DNA of 32,784 nt from positions 1-32,784 of the forward strand of contig JAIYAV010000084.1 of NCBI GenBank assembly GCA_027488855.1, given 5' to 3'. Position 1 is the stretch's first letter. Every line of letters begins with the position of its first letter. Of the stretch, positions 15,272 to 23,830 are shown one piece after another. This stretch comes from Saprospiraceae bacterium. Lineage in GTDB: Bacteria; Bacteroidota; Bacteroidia; Chitinophagales; Saprospiraceae. The position numbers were made by a program, and so were the translations under genes. The notes under the pieces are model-generated. The model was not told the origin of the DNA. It saw nothing but the letters and a program-made list of their open reading frames with translations, and ran no database searches.

Positions 15272-16311
15272 GTGTCAACTACACCACTGTACAATGGAAC
15301 CGCCAAAAACGGCGCTACGACCGCATCATGCTTGGCATCATGGTTTTGTACTTGTTGACGTTTACATTTCTGCAATTGGTTTTTTACCCCCTGACTAGCC
15401 CGGAAACGCTGATCATTCGGGCCACTGGCACCTTGGCCTTCATCATGCTGCAATTCATCTTGTGCATCGGGCCATTGGCGCGTTTGGACCATCGGTTTTT
15501 GCCGCTGTTGTACAATCGTCGGCATTTGGGGGTGACTACTTTTTTGATTGGGGCGGTACATGGAGTTTTTAACGTCATCCAGTTTCATAGTCTGGGCTAT
15601 GTGGATCCCATATTTTCGGTGTTTGCTTCCAATACCCATTATGCCTCCTTGCAGGATTTTCCTTTTCAGGTTCTGGGCTTTTTTGCCCTGGTGATCCTGT
15701 TTTTGATGGCCGCTACCAGTCACGATTTTTGGTTGAAAAACCTGAGTCCGCGTTGGTGGAAAAGCCTGCACATGTTGGTGTATCTGGCCTATGGGCTGTT
15801 GGTTTTCCACGTGATGTTGGGGGTAGTGCAGTTGGAACAATCGCCCATGTGGATCGGCTTTGTGGGTTTTGGTCTCTTGACCCTGGTTTCGCTGCATTTG
15901 ATGGCGGCGGGAGTAGAGAAAAAACGGTTGTTGGAGCAAATGGATAAAGCAGCAGTGGGGGAGGGGTTCTACCAGGTCTGCTCAGCGGAGGATATCCCTG
16001 AAAACCGCGCTAAAATGGTTTATTTGGAAGGCCAAAACATTGCCGTGTTTCGTTACGATGGCAAGGTGTCGGCGGTCAACAACATTTGTCGCCACCAGCA
16101 TGGGCCAATCGGCGAAGGGAAAATTGTGGATGGCTGCATCACCTGCCCCTGGCATGGCTACCAATACTTGCCACAAAATGGGCAATCGCCGCCGCCTTTT
16201 ACCGAAAAATTGGAGACCTACGATGTGAAAATTGTGGATGGTATGGTATGGGTCAACCCAAGTCCTTACCCCGAAGGAACCGAACGCCCTGCGGCCATTA
16301 TTCAAGCCTAA
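15268..16311 (+). CDS. cytochrome b-type (ferric reductase-like) membrane domain fused to a Rieske [2Fe-2S] domain
   Basis: 347 residues. The N-terminal two thirds hold about six transmembrane helices with the ferric-reductase/YedZ-like heme plan: His86 and His98 in one helix (RRHLGVTTFLIGAVHG) and His168 and His181 in another (SLHMLVYLAYGLLVFHVML), enough for two b-hemes. The C-terminal part (about 233-335) is a Rieske domain: Cys274-x-His276, 16 residues, Cys293-x2-His296 in CPWHGYQY, the normal cluster ligand set. The Rieske domain begins right after the last helix with a basic segment (EKKRLLEQ), which favours a cytoplasmic side. The fusion should carry electrons across or along the inner membrane; donor and acceptor are unknown. 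It overlaps the preceding gene by four bases and precedes the next by ten. Confidence 0.92.
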   Translation: MSVNYTTVQWNRQKRRYDRIMLGIMVLYLLTFTFLQLVFYPLTSPETLIIRATGTLAFIMLQFILCIGPLARLDHRFLPLLYNRRHLGVTTFLIGAVHGVFNVIQFHSLGYVDPIFSVFASNTHYASLQDFPFQVLGFFALVILFLMAATSHDFWLKNLSPRWWKSLHMLVYLAYGLLVFHVMLGVVQLEQSPMWIGFVGFGLLTLVSLHLMAAGVEKKRLLEQMDKAAVGEGFYQVCSAEDIPENRAKMVYLEGQNIAVFRYDGKVSAVNNICRHQHGPIGEGKIVDGCITCPWHGYQYLPQNGQSPPPFTEKLETYDVKIVDGMVWVNPSPYPEGTERPAAIIQA

Positions 16312-16321
16312 TCACCGTGTT

Positions 16322-17134
16322 ATGAACGAAGAATTTTACATCGGCTGGCAAGACAAAGCGCCTAAAAGCTACGGTCAATCGGTCAAATACGTGGTTTGGA
16401 CGCTGGTGGTTTTAGTACCCCTCATCGCCGGATTATTGGTGCTCAGCCAACGCGGGTTTATCCCCTCCAAATACGAAATCGCCCATTTGCGCACCCTGGA
16501 AGGCATTTTGATTACTGAGCCGATTCCTTGTTTGAAAATTCCCTTGGGCATTGATGAAAAGGGAATTGAACACTTTCAGCGCATTCTATTGATTGGAATG
16601 GGCAAAAAAAGTGCCAACCCAGCACTGGAAGTTTTAGCTAAAAAAACGGGGAAGCCGCTGATGGGCAAAGGGATTCGTTTGAAAGGTAAATTGATTTATT
16701 ACGATGGGGTTGTTGCCTTTGAATTGGGGTCAGAAAAGGAATTGTTCCAGGGTTTTTCCACGCTGAAGGATGTTGCTTCAACACCCGTTCAGTTGGGCAA
16801 AGTTACCTTGCGTGGCGAAATCCTCGATCCGAAATGTTACCTTGGAGTCATGCGCCCCGGCGAAGGGAAACCGCACCGTTCTTGTGCCATTCGTTGTTTG
16901 GCGGGGGGGATTCCGGCGTTTTTTAAGGCGAAAACCAGCAATGGGGAGCAGCAATATTGTTTTGTGTTGGACCAGGATGGTCTGCCCATCAATGATAAAC
17001 TAGCGCCGTACGTGGCGGATGAGGTGCAGATTTGTGGGGTAGTAGAGCAGTGGGACAATTGGTATGTTGTTAAAGCAGACGAGTATAAGCAGTTGATGCC
17101 GCATTGGGGGAAGGGGATGGTGATGTGTAAGTGA
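16322..17134 (+). CDS. membrane-anchored protein with a Cys/His motif, partner of the Rieske-cytochrome b protein
   Basis: 270 residues from the ATG at 16322; the longer open frame from 16232 lies inside the preceding gene. One transmembrane helix at about 21-41 (VKYVVWTLVVLVPLIAGLLVL), then a soluble domain. The most notable block is Cys172 to Cys192: KCYLGVMRPGEGKPHRSCAI followed by RCLAGGIPAF. Cys172, His185, Cys188 and Cys192 could bind a metal or cofactor. I know this kind of block from unnamed membrane proteins near Rieske or oxidoreductase genes, but not a function. A second Cys pair (C213, C238) lies downstream. Last gene of the redox set; no terminator is visible, but a 143-base gap follows. 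Confidence 0.8.
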   Translation: MNEEFYIGWQDKAPKSYGQSVKYVVWTLVVLVPLIAGLLVLSQRGFIPSKYEIAHLRTLEGILITEPIPCLKIPLGIDEKGIEHFQRILLIGMGKKSANPALEVLAKKTGKPLMGKGIRLKGKLIYYDGVVAFELGSEKELFQGFSTLKDVASTPVQLGKVTLRGEILDPKCYLGVMRPGEGKPHRSCAIRCLAGGIPAFFKAKTSNGEQQYCFVLDQDGLPINDKLAPYVADEVQICGVVEQWDNWYVVKADEYKQLMPHWGKGMVMCK

Positions 17135-17277
17135 GGGAACGGAAAAGGCTTGGCGAAGGCTGGGTTTAGAAGAACATTGTCACTTTATTTCATTTCTGTT
17201 CCATAGAGGATCTTGGTGCGTGAACAATAAATCTGTTATCTGTCAAATACCATTTTTATAACCAGTTCTCCTAAAAC

Positions 17278-18438
17278 ATGAAAGGAATCATCGATTTTTT
17301 CAAAAGGCTCTTAAAGAGCATCATCAGTATCTTTTCTTCGAGCAGTGGGTCGCTGCCCCTGGAAGTCATTCCGAGCAGCCAAGTCCCCAATGTACCCGAC
17401 CCAGGATGGATAGGTGGCTTTGCAGCGTCTAACCACGCATTTGCATATCCGGATCCAGACCGCAGCGATCCGCATCCAGACCTCAGCTCACTGCCGATGC
17501 TCGACAACCTGGCCAACATCGACAAGCTCCAGCGCCAGCAGCCCGTCAAGTGGCCGGAGTTTAGTTGGGAGACCATTCCGGGCGACAGTGGCTCCAGATG
17601 CTACCAGATGTTCGCCCCATACATCTCCAGATTGGGCTACACCAATGAAGGAAGGGTCTATTCTATCATTTGCCCTCAACAAGGCGCATCCTCGCCAAAA
17701 TTCGGCACGATGAACGTAGAAGTGACCGTGACAGGCCAACGAGGATGGGTTGACGAGAATGCTAAACAGCCCTTGGCTGCGGATATGACGGTGGAAGGCA
17801 AAATATGGTTCAGCCCAAGCGCAATGCAGAGCGCAAAAGTGAAGTTGCTCTGGGCGGTATTCGATAGCTTTGGAATACAATTTCCTACCGATAAGTCAAA
17901 GGCCATCTGTGTAACTACCCACAAACCGGGGGAACCGAACCAGCCCATCTTCCCTCTTGCTTACGGTGAGACCAAGGCATTCCCGATTCCTGAATTTGCC
18001 AGACACGAAAACGAGGCTTGGGGCGTTGGGCACTTAGGTGTGGAGATAGGCCCCATCAAAAAGACTGGCCAGAAGATAGTGGACGACTTCAACGCTTTGG
18101 TCATGGATGTTTTCAACTTAACCTCGGGCAACATGCTCAAGGCGGGCAACGTGCTTACATGGAACGTATGGTTCACCGCCCCTTGCTATGTGGACAAGGT
18201 GGAATGGGCCACCCATGCCGAAAGATGGAGACGTTCCATCGAAGCCGACCACGGCAGTCCAGACGGCGAAGGCACTACGGCCAAGTATTTTGACGGAACG
18301 CCTTTCAAGCCGCTTAAAAGCGCCTTGGATCAAAAGATAGGCGGTCTGCCCAAAGCGGTGGCTCCAGCCCAAACGCATGAAGAGCTGGAGGAGGCTATGC
18401 TAAATACTTTCTTGCAAGAGCATGGATTGAGTATATAG
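17278..18438 (+). CDS. orphan protein of unknown function, 386 residues
   Basis: No family is recognised. The N-terminus MKGIIDFFKRLLKSIISIF is a cationic amphipathic helix, not a signal peptide. Then comes a Ser/Pro-rich linker (20-85), and a domain with beta-strand character from about 90 to 320: NVEVTVTGQRGWV, MTVEGKIWFSPSAM, VLTWNVWFTAPCYV. The C-terminal 60 residues are helical, ending in EELEEAMLNTFLQEHGLSI. The gene is visibly richer in G and C than its flanks and uses more AAG, AAC and ATC codons than the genes around it, a hint of transfer. It is an isolated gene, convergent with the catalase-like gene. Confidence 0.68.
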   Translation: MKGIIDFFKRLLKSIISIFSSSSGSLPLEVIPSSQVPNVPDPGWIGGFAASNHAFAYPDPDRSDPHPDLSSLPMLDNLANIDKLQRQQPVKWPEFSWETIPGDSGSRCYQMFAPYISRLGYTNEGRVYSIICPQQGASSPKFGTMNVEVTVTGQRGWVDENAKQPLAADMTVEGKIWFSPSAMQSAKVKLLWAVFDSFGIQFPTDKSKAICVTTHKPGEPNQPIFPLAYGETKAFPIPEFARHENEAWGVGHLGVEIGPIKKTGQKIVDDFNALVMDVFNLTSGNMLKAGNVLTWNVWFTAPCYVDKVEWATHAERWRRSIEADHGSPDGEGTTAKYFDGTPFKPLKSALDQKIGGLPKAVAPAQTHEELEEAMLNTFLQEHGLSI

Positions 18439-18528
18439 CGACGCTCCTTGATCGTTCTTTGATCCTAAAACACCCTATTCGCCGGAGCATAGATGCGATG
18501 CGTCGTGCAAATAGGGCGATAAAAAAAT

Positions 18529-18617
18529 AAGTGATCATTTTGCCAGAGGATTAGATAGACAAACGTTTCATTTCGAGTGCCTTATGTAATTTTTTGGCGT
18601 AGAAAAAATGATCACTT
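18529..18617. terminator. 13-bp inverted repeat with long loop between convergent genes
   Basis: AAGTGATCATTTT (18529-18541) and its complement (18605-18617) are followed by T-runs: TTTTTTT on the plus strand, and on the minus strand the stretch before AAAAAAATAAG. The 63-base loop is long for a classical terminator. It lies between genes ending at 18438 and 18645 and may end both transcripts, or be an unrelated palindromic repeat. Confidence 0.4.
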
Positions 18618-18644
18618 TTTTTTGTCCCGCTACTTAGTGATGGT

Positions 18645-19652
18645 TTACGCTTTACGCCCAAGCTGACTTTGAAAATACACCACCTTTCGTGCGCGCATCA
18701 CCTCCCCCAAGGGACGATGCTCGATTAAGGCATTCCAAGGATCAAACGCTGCGGCCTCAATGGTGGTAGCGAGTTGTGAACCTTCCGCACTTTCTGTATC
18801 CTGAGGAGGTACGGTTAATACCGCTACAGTGACAAAAGGAGCTATATCTTCTGGCCATTCATTTGTCGCGTCTTCAATTGGAGTCCTAGCTTCATCCACA
18901 TAAAACTGCAACTGAACTGCAAACTGCAAATCTCCTTTAGACAAGTGTGCAAGGAAGTCGCTTGACCAGCTTTCTTGGGCGTTTGGGTTTGCGTCGGTAC
19001 TTGCGGGCAACATGCGCATTCGAACTGCGTAAGGGCCACAAGCCAAAGGTACAGCGGTGTAGAATTTTTCGGTAGCAAAACCAGTAAATGGAGTTTTAAG
19101 CCCCTTGGCTAATTTGTTGAGTTTTCGGAAGCCACCGATCAATCCAAATGTGGAAAACAGGTACTTAAACAAAGAGCCGGGGCCAAGCGCAGCATGGTGC
19201 ACAAAGCCTACAAAATCTCGGCTAGTGGCGAAACCAAAAGCAGATCTTTGGATCATCAAAAAATCCTGGCAATCCGTATCGCCAGATCCCAATGCGCCTG
19301 GCCCCTTCAGTCCCAATATTTTAATTGAAAACCCGCGAATATCGGGTTTGCGATCTGATGCGCGATCCATGCCTCCATTGGACAATCGAATCCAGGCATC
19401 GTAGGTGGCAGGAGCAGCAAAAAGGCCAAACTTTGCATAGTCAGGCAAGCCAGACAGCACTTCAAAACGCCCGTGCAACCCAAGTTGAGCCTTGCGATGT
19501 AATTGTCGGCCCTTTCCGTACTTGGCATCCTTTATTTTACTGATTTCTTCAAAAGCCAACAGGTGATCAGCGTGAAGCTTCTCCTCATCTGGAAGAAGCT
19601 GTTCTTTCCAATTCGAGCTCGGTGCTGCTGTTGTATTGTTTTCTAAAGCCAT
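18645..19652 (-). CDS. catalase-related heme protein
   Basis: 335 residues, the length of the short catalase-like (minicatalase/SrpA) group. The distal block RKAQLGLHGRFEVL (residues 49-62) carries the expected His; RLSNGGMDRASDRKPDIRGFSIKIL follows, and the C-terminal heme-side segment is LGEVMRARKVVYFQSQLGR, in which the Tyr should bind the heme iron, with an upstream Arg as in catalases. These proteins act as weak catalases or peroxidases or, fused to lipoxygenases, as allene oxide synthases; here there is no fusion partner. No signal peptide. The gene stands alone and converges with the orphan gene at 17278. Confidence 0.88.
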   Translation of the reverse strand: MALENNTTAAPSSNWKEQLLPDEEKLHADHLLAFEEISKIKDAKYGKGRQLHRKAQLGLHGRFEVLSGLPDYAKFGLFAAPATYDAWIRLSNGGMDRASDRKPDIRGFSIKILGLKGPGALGSGDTDCQDFLMIQRSAFGFATSRDFVGFVHHAALGPGSLFKYLFSTFGLIGGFRKLNKLAKGLKTPFTGFATEKFYTAVPLACGPYAVRMRMLPASTDANPNAQESWSSDFLAHLSKGDLQFAVQLQFYVDEARTPIEDATNEWPEDIAPFVTVAVLTVPPQDTESAEGSQLATTIEAAAFDPWNALIEHRPLGEVMRARKVVYFQSQLGRKA

Positions 19653-19699
19653 AATTTTAGCTGTTATTGGTTAAGTGGGTGTTGGAAGTTGTGGCCAAT

Positions 19700-19770
19700 C
19701 GGTTATGCGTGCTGCTAACGGACACCGCTTGGCGATGTGGCGGCATTTGAAAATCGTATGCCTGTAACCG
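19700..19770. repeat. structured 71-base element with CGGTTA/TAACCG ends
   Basis: CGGTTA at 19700-19705 and TAACCG at 19765-19770 enclose imperfect inverted arms (GCTAACGGACACCGC and GGCGG). GTTATGC at the left end resembles the R' core of integron attC sites, but the second core does not fit well. It lies between the catalase-like and the exported unknown gene, beside a broken SUKH gene. Confidence 0.3.
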
Positions 19771-19916
19771 AAGCTAAATTTATAAATAAAAGTTCATTGT
19801 TTGTTCTATTGCATGGTGTTATTCGTCGGCAGCGACTGAAACCAAATAGCGAACAAAAAGTTGAGAATATATTCTTCGTCCCGCCAAATGGTCAAACCAC
19901 CTGTTGAATAACGTAC

Positions 19917-20498
19917 TTATTCTTTGTGGTCAGACCAGCCAGCATAACTTAAAATATTTTTATTAATGTTATAAATCATGATTGTGAGAACATCAACAAA
20001 AGTTTCTCCAGCAATTGTATAGTGTCTTATTTTATGAGGGTCAAACCTGATAAGAATAAGTTTTTCATTGTCTGCATTGCGATAGCCCCAAAAATAGCGA
20101 TCAAAAGTTTGAATTTTATTCTTCTGGTCTTTTTGTTGTCGTTGGATAATTTTTGGTCGTCTCTCTTGATAAGTGTTATAAGCTCTTTGCCATTCGATTG
20201 TATCAGTACGGGCTGAAAAATTATAGAATTGCTTATCCCATTGTCGAAGTGCTGCATTGGCATATTGTGTTTGAATTGCATTGTCGGCCACAATAGCTTC
20301 GGATTTGTCGGGGGTAAATCGGTCGTTGTAAGAAATTTGTCTGCCGATAAAATCTATATCAAAATCTTTTGAAACAATGAATGTTTTATACTTTTTGAAT
20401 TCTATTGTATCTAAAAAAGAACTGTCAATATGTAATGTTTTTTGAGCAAAGGACATTGCTGAAATGATGACTGACAAAAAGGTTAATAGTATTCTCAT
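19917..20498 (-). CDS. exported protein of unknown function
   Basis: 193 residues from the ATG at 20498; the frame opens 11 codons earlier but the signal peptide MRILLTFLSVIISAMSFAQ starts here. The mature part is rich in aromatic and charged residues (FDIDFIGRQISYND, FYNFSARTDTIEWQRAYNTY) and ends in YTIAGETFVDVLTIMIYNINK. No family is recognised. The gene is lower in G and C than its neighbours. Immediately upstream is a truncated SUKH gene whose homology stops 14 bases before this start, so the two were probably joined by a recombination event. It should be periplasmic or secreted. Confidence 0.7.
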   Translation of the reverse strand: MRILLTFLSVIISAMSFAQKTLHIDSSFLDTIEFKKYKTFIVSKDFDIDFIGRQISYNDRFTPDKSEAIVADNAIQTQYANAALRQWDKQFYNFSARTDTIEWQRAYNTYQERRPKIIQRQQKDQKNKIQTFDRYFWGYRNADNEKLILIRFDPHKIRHYTIAGETFVDVLTIMIYNINKNILSYAGWSDHKE

Positions 20499-20649
20499 AG
20501 TCGCATCTAGTTTGAATTTTGAGTACATCAATGAAAAGGATCGGAAGTTTTACATTCAACGTTGTCTCAGCAACTGCAACCATGCTGTCGGTCAAAGGGG
20601 GGGTGTTATAGTAATTGTCACCCCAAAAGTCATTCATATTAATTGTCAT
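20425..20649 (-). pseudogene. truncated SUKH (SMI1/KNR4) family gene
   Basis: The first 46 residues after ATG 20649 fit the start of SUKH proteins: an N-terminal Trp-Gly block (MNDFWGDNYYNTPPLTDSM) followed by VAVAETTLNVKLPILFIDVLKIQ, where the family normally continues with NGG and about 100 more residues. After KIQ (base 20512) the frame runs into unrelated sequence and stops at 20425 inside the next gene. The 5' end is thus intact and the rest is lost. SUKH proteins serve as immunity proteins to nuclease and other toxins in polymorphic toxin systems and also as cell-wall regulators in yeast. No toxin gene remains near it. Confidence 0.65.
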
Positions 20650-20702
20650 AGTCTGTCGGTCTATACACTAATGGACATTTTCATTTCGCGCAGATGCTAC
20701 AC

Positions 20703-20758
20703 AGATTGAATCGCAGATTTGACGCAGAAAAATCTGTGTGAAATCTGCGATTCAATCT
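20703..20758. repeat. 18-bp perfect inverted repeat downstream of rapA
   Basis: AGATTGAATCGCAGATTT (20703-20720) and its exact complement (20741-20758) enclose a 20-base loop that itself contains GACGCAG and CTGTG. Flanks continue the theme (ACGCAGATGC, GCGTCGAATCTG). It shares the core CGCAGATT with the tandem hairpins at 29168-29260. No T-run follows, so it is more likely a dispersed palindromic repeat than a terminator. Confidence 0.65.
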
Positions 20759-20896
20759 GCGTCGAATCTGTATGAACAAAGATTAAAAGTTAACCTGCAT
20801 TTTCAACATCCTTCATTTCAGGGGGTGGCATAAATGACATTGCTTGAAACAGATAAAATGAAGGCCTTGTTTCATTTACCCCGCTCGTCTAAGCCT

Positions 20897-23746
20897 TCAA
20901 CGCTCAACGCCGGCGCAAAGTATAAGTTGAATGGCGTCCAACCTTACGCGTGCATCTTTAATGAGCGAAGTTAGGGTCAGCTGTTCATGGAGTGCTGTCT
21001 GAATTTCTGCTGGTCTGATGTTTTTATTTTTTTGCTGTAATATTTTTAGTCTATCTATTTCATGATTCAGGGTGAGGTTCATGCGTTGCAATCCATTTTT
21101 TATTTCTTTTGTACTTTGTTCTTCAACCATTTTCGTGGCTGCTGAAATCATCTTGGGCAGGGTCGTTTCCATTAACGTTTGATTATCCAGCAAAGCGTCC
21201 ATTTGCCCAGGAATCATTTTTTTGTCTAATGTTTCCACAGAATACCGATCTGTTACATCGTTGCCAAGATGATCAACTACAATTCTTAATAGTGTATTTG
21301 GAAGGAACCGGTCTACATATATGCTTCGGTCTCTCGATGTTTCAAGAACAAAAAGTAGTTCAAGCAGAATACCGCGGCTGTTGGTTCCTCTAAGAACGCC
21401 AAAACTAGCGCTCCCTGTCCCAGAACTTAACACCATGTCGATAGCGCCCGTTGTGATGGGATGATCCCAACTAAGGAAACCAATATCTTCCCGACTAAGC
21501 GCGCGTTGTCGATCGAATGTAACACTTATACCTTCAGGCGGAATAGCGGGAAACACCTCAGTGATTGTAGAAGCAGGATGCAAAAAGTAGGTTCGGGCAG
21601 AAAGATCTTCCATTTCTATATCAAAATGGCTAAAGACTTTTGTGAAATAATTTTCAAGGCTCTTATCGCAGTCTTCTCTTTTAATTTGCTCCACTAGTTT
21701 TGCTGCTATCCTGGGGCGAAAAGAATTCATCTCCAACAATCGATCACGTCCTTCAGCGAGGCTTTTCTGAAGTTCTTTTTGAAAAATGGACGTTTTGGTA
21801 ATCAATGCTTCTAGTTCCGGGCTAAAATCTGAGAAGGAGGGAGCGTTGGATAAGGTTAGCAGTTGGTCACGAAATAGTTTCGATAGTTCATTTCCACCCT
21901 CAAGGTTCTCTTCAAAGGCATTTAACCCTTCGTGATACCACCTTACCAGCACATGCTGTGGGCTGTTGGCCAGGTAAGGGACATGAATATGTATATCTTC
22001 TGTTTGACCAATCCTGTCGAGGCGCCCGATGCGCTGCTCCAACAATTCGGGATGAAGCGGCAAGTCGAAGAGTATGAGGTGATGGGCGAATTGAAAATTT
22101 CGCCCCTCGCTGCCAATTTCAGAACAAAGGAGGATTTGAGCGCCATCTGATTCTGAGAACCATGCCGCATTTCTATCGCGTTGGACAATGGTAAGGTCTT
22201 CGTGAAAAACACTCACTTTGAGATTGGCACGCTTCACTAAAAATTTTTCCAATGCAAGCACCTTTTCTTTGCTCTTGCAGATGAGCAGTACTTTTGCAGG
22301 ATACAGTTTCTTCATTGTAGTTAAAAGCCAATGAACTCGAGGGTCTTCGGCAAACCAAAATTCCTGTTTATTTGCAATAGCTCCGGGCTCCATATCGTGG
22401 GCAAACTCATTCGCCAGGCGCTGAAGCCAAAGGGCCTTATCTTTGGTTGTGTTTATGGGAATTAGATGCGCCTTTCGCTTTGGGAAACCGCTCATTGCAG
22501 ATCGGGTATTTCGGAACAACACTCGGCCTGGGCCATGCTGGTCCAATAAATCTTCAATAAGATTATCCTTGGCAACATCTCCTCCTTTTGTTAAGGATAG
22601 TATTCTTTCCTTTGGGAAAAAGGATGCTAATATTTTTGTATCGTTAGGTTGCAATTTTTTTCCGGAATACAGTTTTTCCACAATAGTGGCAATGTTTCTA
22701 TGGTCAGAAGGCTCATTGATGAAATCATGATAATTCGAATACCTGTTTGGATCTAGTAATCGAAGTCGTGCGAAATGGCTTTCTTCACCTAGTTGTTCCG
22801 GGGTAGCAGTGAGGAGCAGTAATCCTTTGGCTGCTTTACTCAATAGTTCCACCATCCCATACTCCGGGCTCACTTTGTCAACAGACCATTCCAAATGATG
22901 TGCTTCGTCTACAACGAGCATGTCCCAACCAGCAGTCAGTGCTTGTCTGGTTCGTTTCGCTGAACCGGCCAAAAATGAAGTACTGCAAATAATCAGTTGA
23001 TCGTCGAGAAAGGGGTTACCATCTGGAGCATTGCCATCGAGTGAGGCACAGCGATCTTCATCGAAAATGTTAAACCACAGGTTAAACCGACGTAGAACTT
23101 CTATAAACCATTGATGTACCAAAGACTCAGGAACGAGAATGATTACCCTCGAAATTCGTCCACTTAACAACAAGCGATGAAGGATTAAGCAAGCTTCAAT
23201 GGTTTTTCCAAGACCAACCTGATCTGAAAGTAAGACACGAGGAGCATATCGTGAACTCACCTCATGAGCAATGTATAGTTGGTGAGGAATAAGATCGATT
23301 CTACCGCCCACAAATCCATTTACAGGAGATAATCTCCGCTTGTAATCGTGTTGTAGTGTCTCTCTGCGTAAGGCAAAGACTTGTGGAGCATCTACATCAC
23401 CCATCAAAAGTCTGTCGTCGGCACCATGTCTTGCTGACACATCGCCGAGTTCGGCCTCAGACAATTTTCTGTCTTTCCCGCAATACAGATACAACTCACC
23501 CTCTAGTTCAACCTGTTTAATCAGCAATGATTGTTTTTTTGTATCAATGATGATATCGCCGGATTTAAACACAACTCGACGTAAGGGAGCACTTTCCAAT
23601 GCATATAGTCGTATTTCATTGGATCTGGGAAAATACAGCTTGACCTTTCCTTTGCTGGTTTCTGTTACAATACCAATACCTAGTTCAGGTTCACCTTTGC
23701 TGGTGTATCTTTGATTGGGAAAAAAGCGCTCCATATAACGTTTCAA
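20897..23746 (-). CDS. rapA: RapA-type SNF2 ATPase, RNA polymerase recycling factor
   Basis: 949 residues, against 968 in E. coli RapA, and collinear with it. A start at Met5 (23734) fits the E. coli N-terminus better than 23746. The two Tudor-like N-terminal domains (about 5-115) carry ELGIGIV and VKLYFPRSNEIRLYA. The SWI2/SNF2 core has HQLYIAHEVSSRYAPRVLL, Walker A GLGKT (178-182), DEAHHLEWS (280-288), TATPEQLG (313-320) and ESHFARLRLLDPNR. Motifs V-VI are in SEIGSEGRNFQFAHH and QRIGRLDRIGQ. RapA binds RNA polymerase and frees it from post-termination complexes. RapA is best known from Gammaproteobacteria, so its presence here suggests transfer or an overlooked Bacteroidota branch. The gene stands alone; a TAACTTTG box lies about 40 bases upstream. 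Confidence 0.95.
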   Translation of the reverse strand: MKRYMERFFPNQRYTSKGEPELGIGIVTETSKGKVKLYFPRSNEIRLYALESAPLRRVVFKSGDIIIDTKKQSLLIKQVELEGELYLYCGKDRKLSEAELGDVSARHGADDRLLMGDVDAPQVFALRRETLQHDYKRRLSPVNGFVGGRIDLIPHQLYIAHEVSSRYAPRVLLSDQVGLGKTIEACLILHRLLLSGRISRVIILVPESLVHQWFIEVLRRFNLWFNIFDEDRCASLDGNAPDGNPFLDDQLIICSTSFLAGSAKRTRQALTAGWDMLVVDEAHHLEWSVDKVSPEYGMVELLSKAAKGLLLLTATPEQLGEESHFARLRLLDPNRYSNYHDFINEPSDHRNIATIVEKLYSGKKLQPNDTKILASFFPKERILSLTKGGDVAKDNLIEDLLDQHGPGRVLFRNTRSAMSGFPKRKAHLIPINTTKDKALWLQRLANEFAHDMEPGAIANKQEFWFAEDPRVHWLLTTMKKLYPAKVLLICKSKEKVLALEKFLVKRANLKVSVFHEDLTIVQRDRNAAWFSESDGAQILLCSEIGSEGRNFQFAHHLILFDLPLHPELLEQRIGRLDRIGQTEDIHIHVPYLANSPQHVLVRWYHEGLNAFEENLEGGNELSKLFRDQLLTLSNAPSFSDFSPELEALITKTSIFQKELQKSLAEGRDRLLEMNSFRPRIAAKLVEQIKREDCDKSLENYFTKVFSHFDIEMEDLSARTYFLHPASTITEVFPAIPPEGISVTFDRQRALSREDIGFLSWDHPITTGAIDMVLSSGTGSASFGVLRGTNSRGILLELLFVLETSRDRSIYVDRFLPNTLLRIVVDHLGNDVTDRYSVETLDKKMIPGQMDALLDNQTLMETTLPKMISAATKMVEEQSTKEIKNGLQRMNLTLNHEIDRLKILQQKNKNIRPAEIQTALHEQLTLTSLIKDARVRLDAIQLILCAGVER

Positions 23747-23786
23747 ATTAGACTAACCCTGAATGAGCCTTTACTTTATTTTTTTT

Positions 23787-23794
23787 CAAAGTTA
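23787..23794 (-). promoter_or_regulatory. -7 box of the rapA promoter
   Basis: TAACTTTG on the minus strand, perfect for TAnnTTTG, 40 bases before the rapA start. No TTTG box at 19 bases; the -33 region is weak. Confidence 0.45.
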
Positions 23795-23830
23795 ATGGAT
23801 AGTGTTCATAGTTCATCACTAAACAAGTTT

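Noticed and set aside
20765-20896. Terminator of rapA (inverted CCTTCATTT and TGAAACA repeats)
   Set aside because: Stems are short, loops long and no T-run follows on the minus strand.
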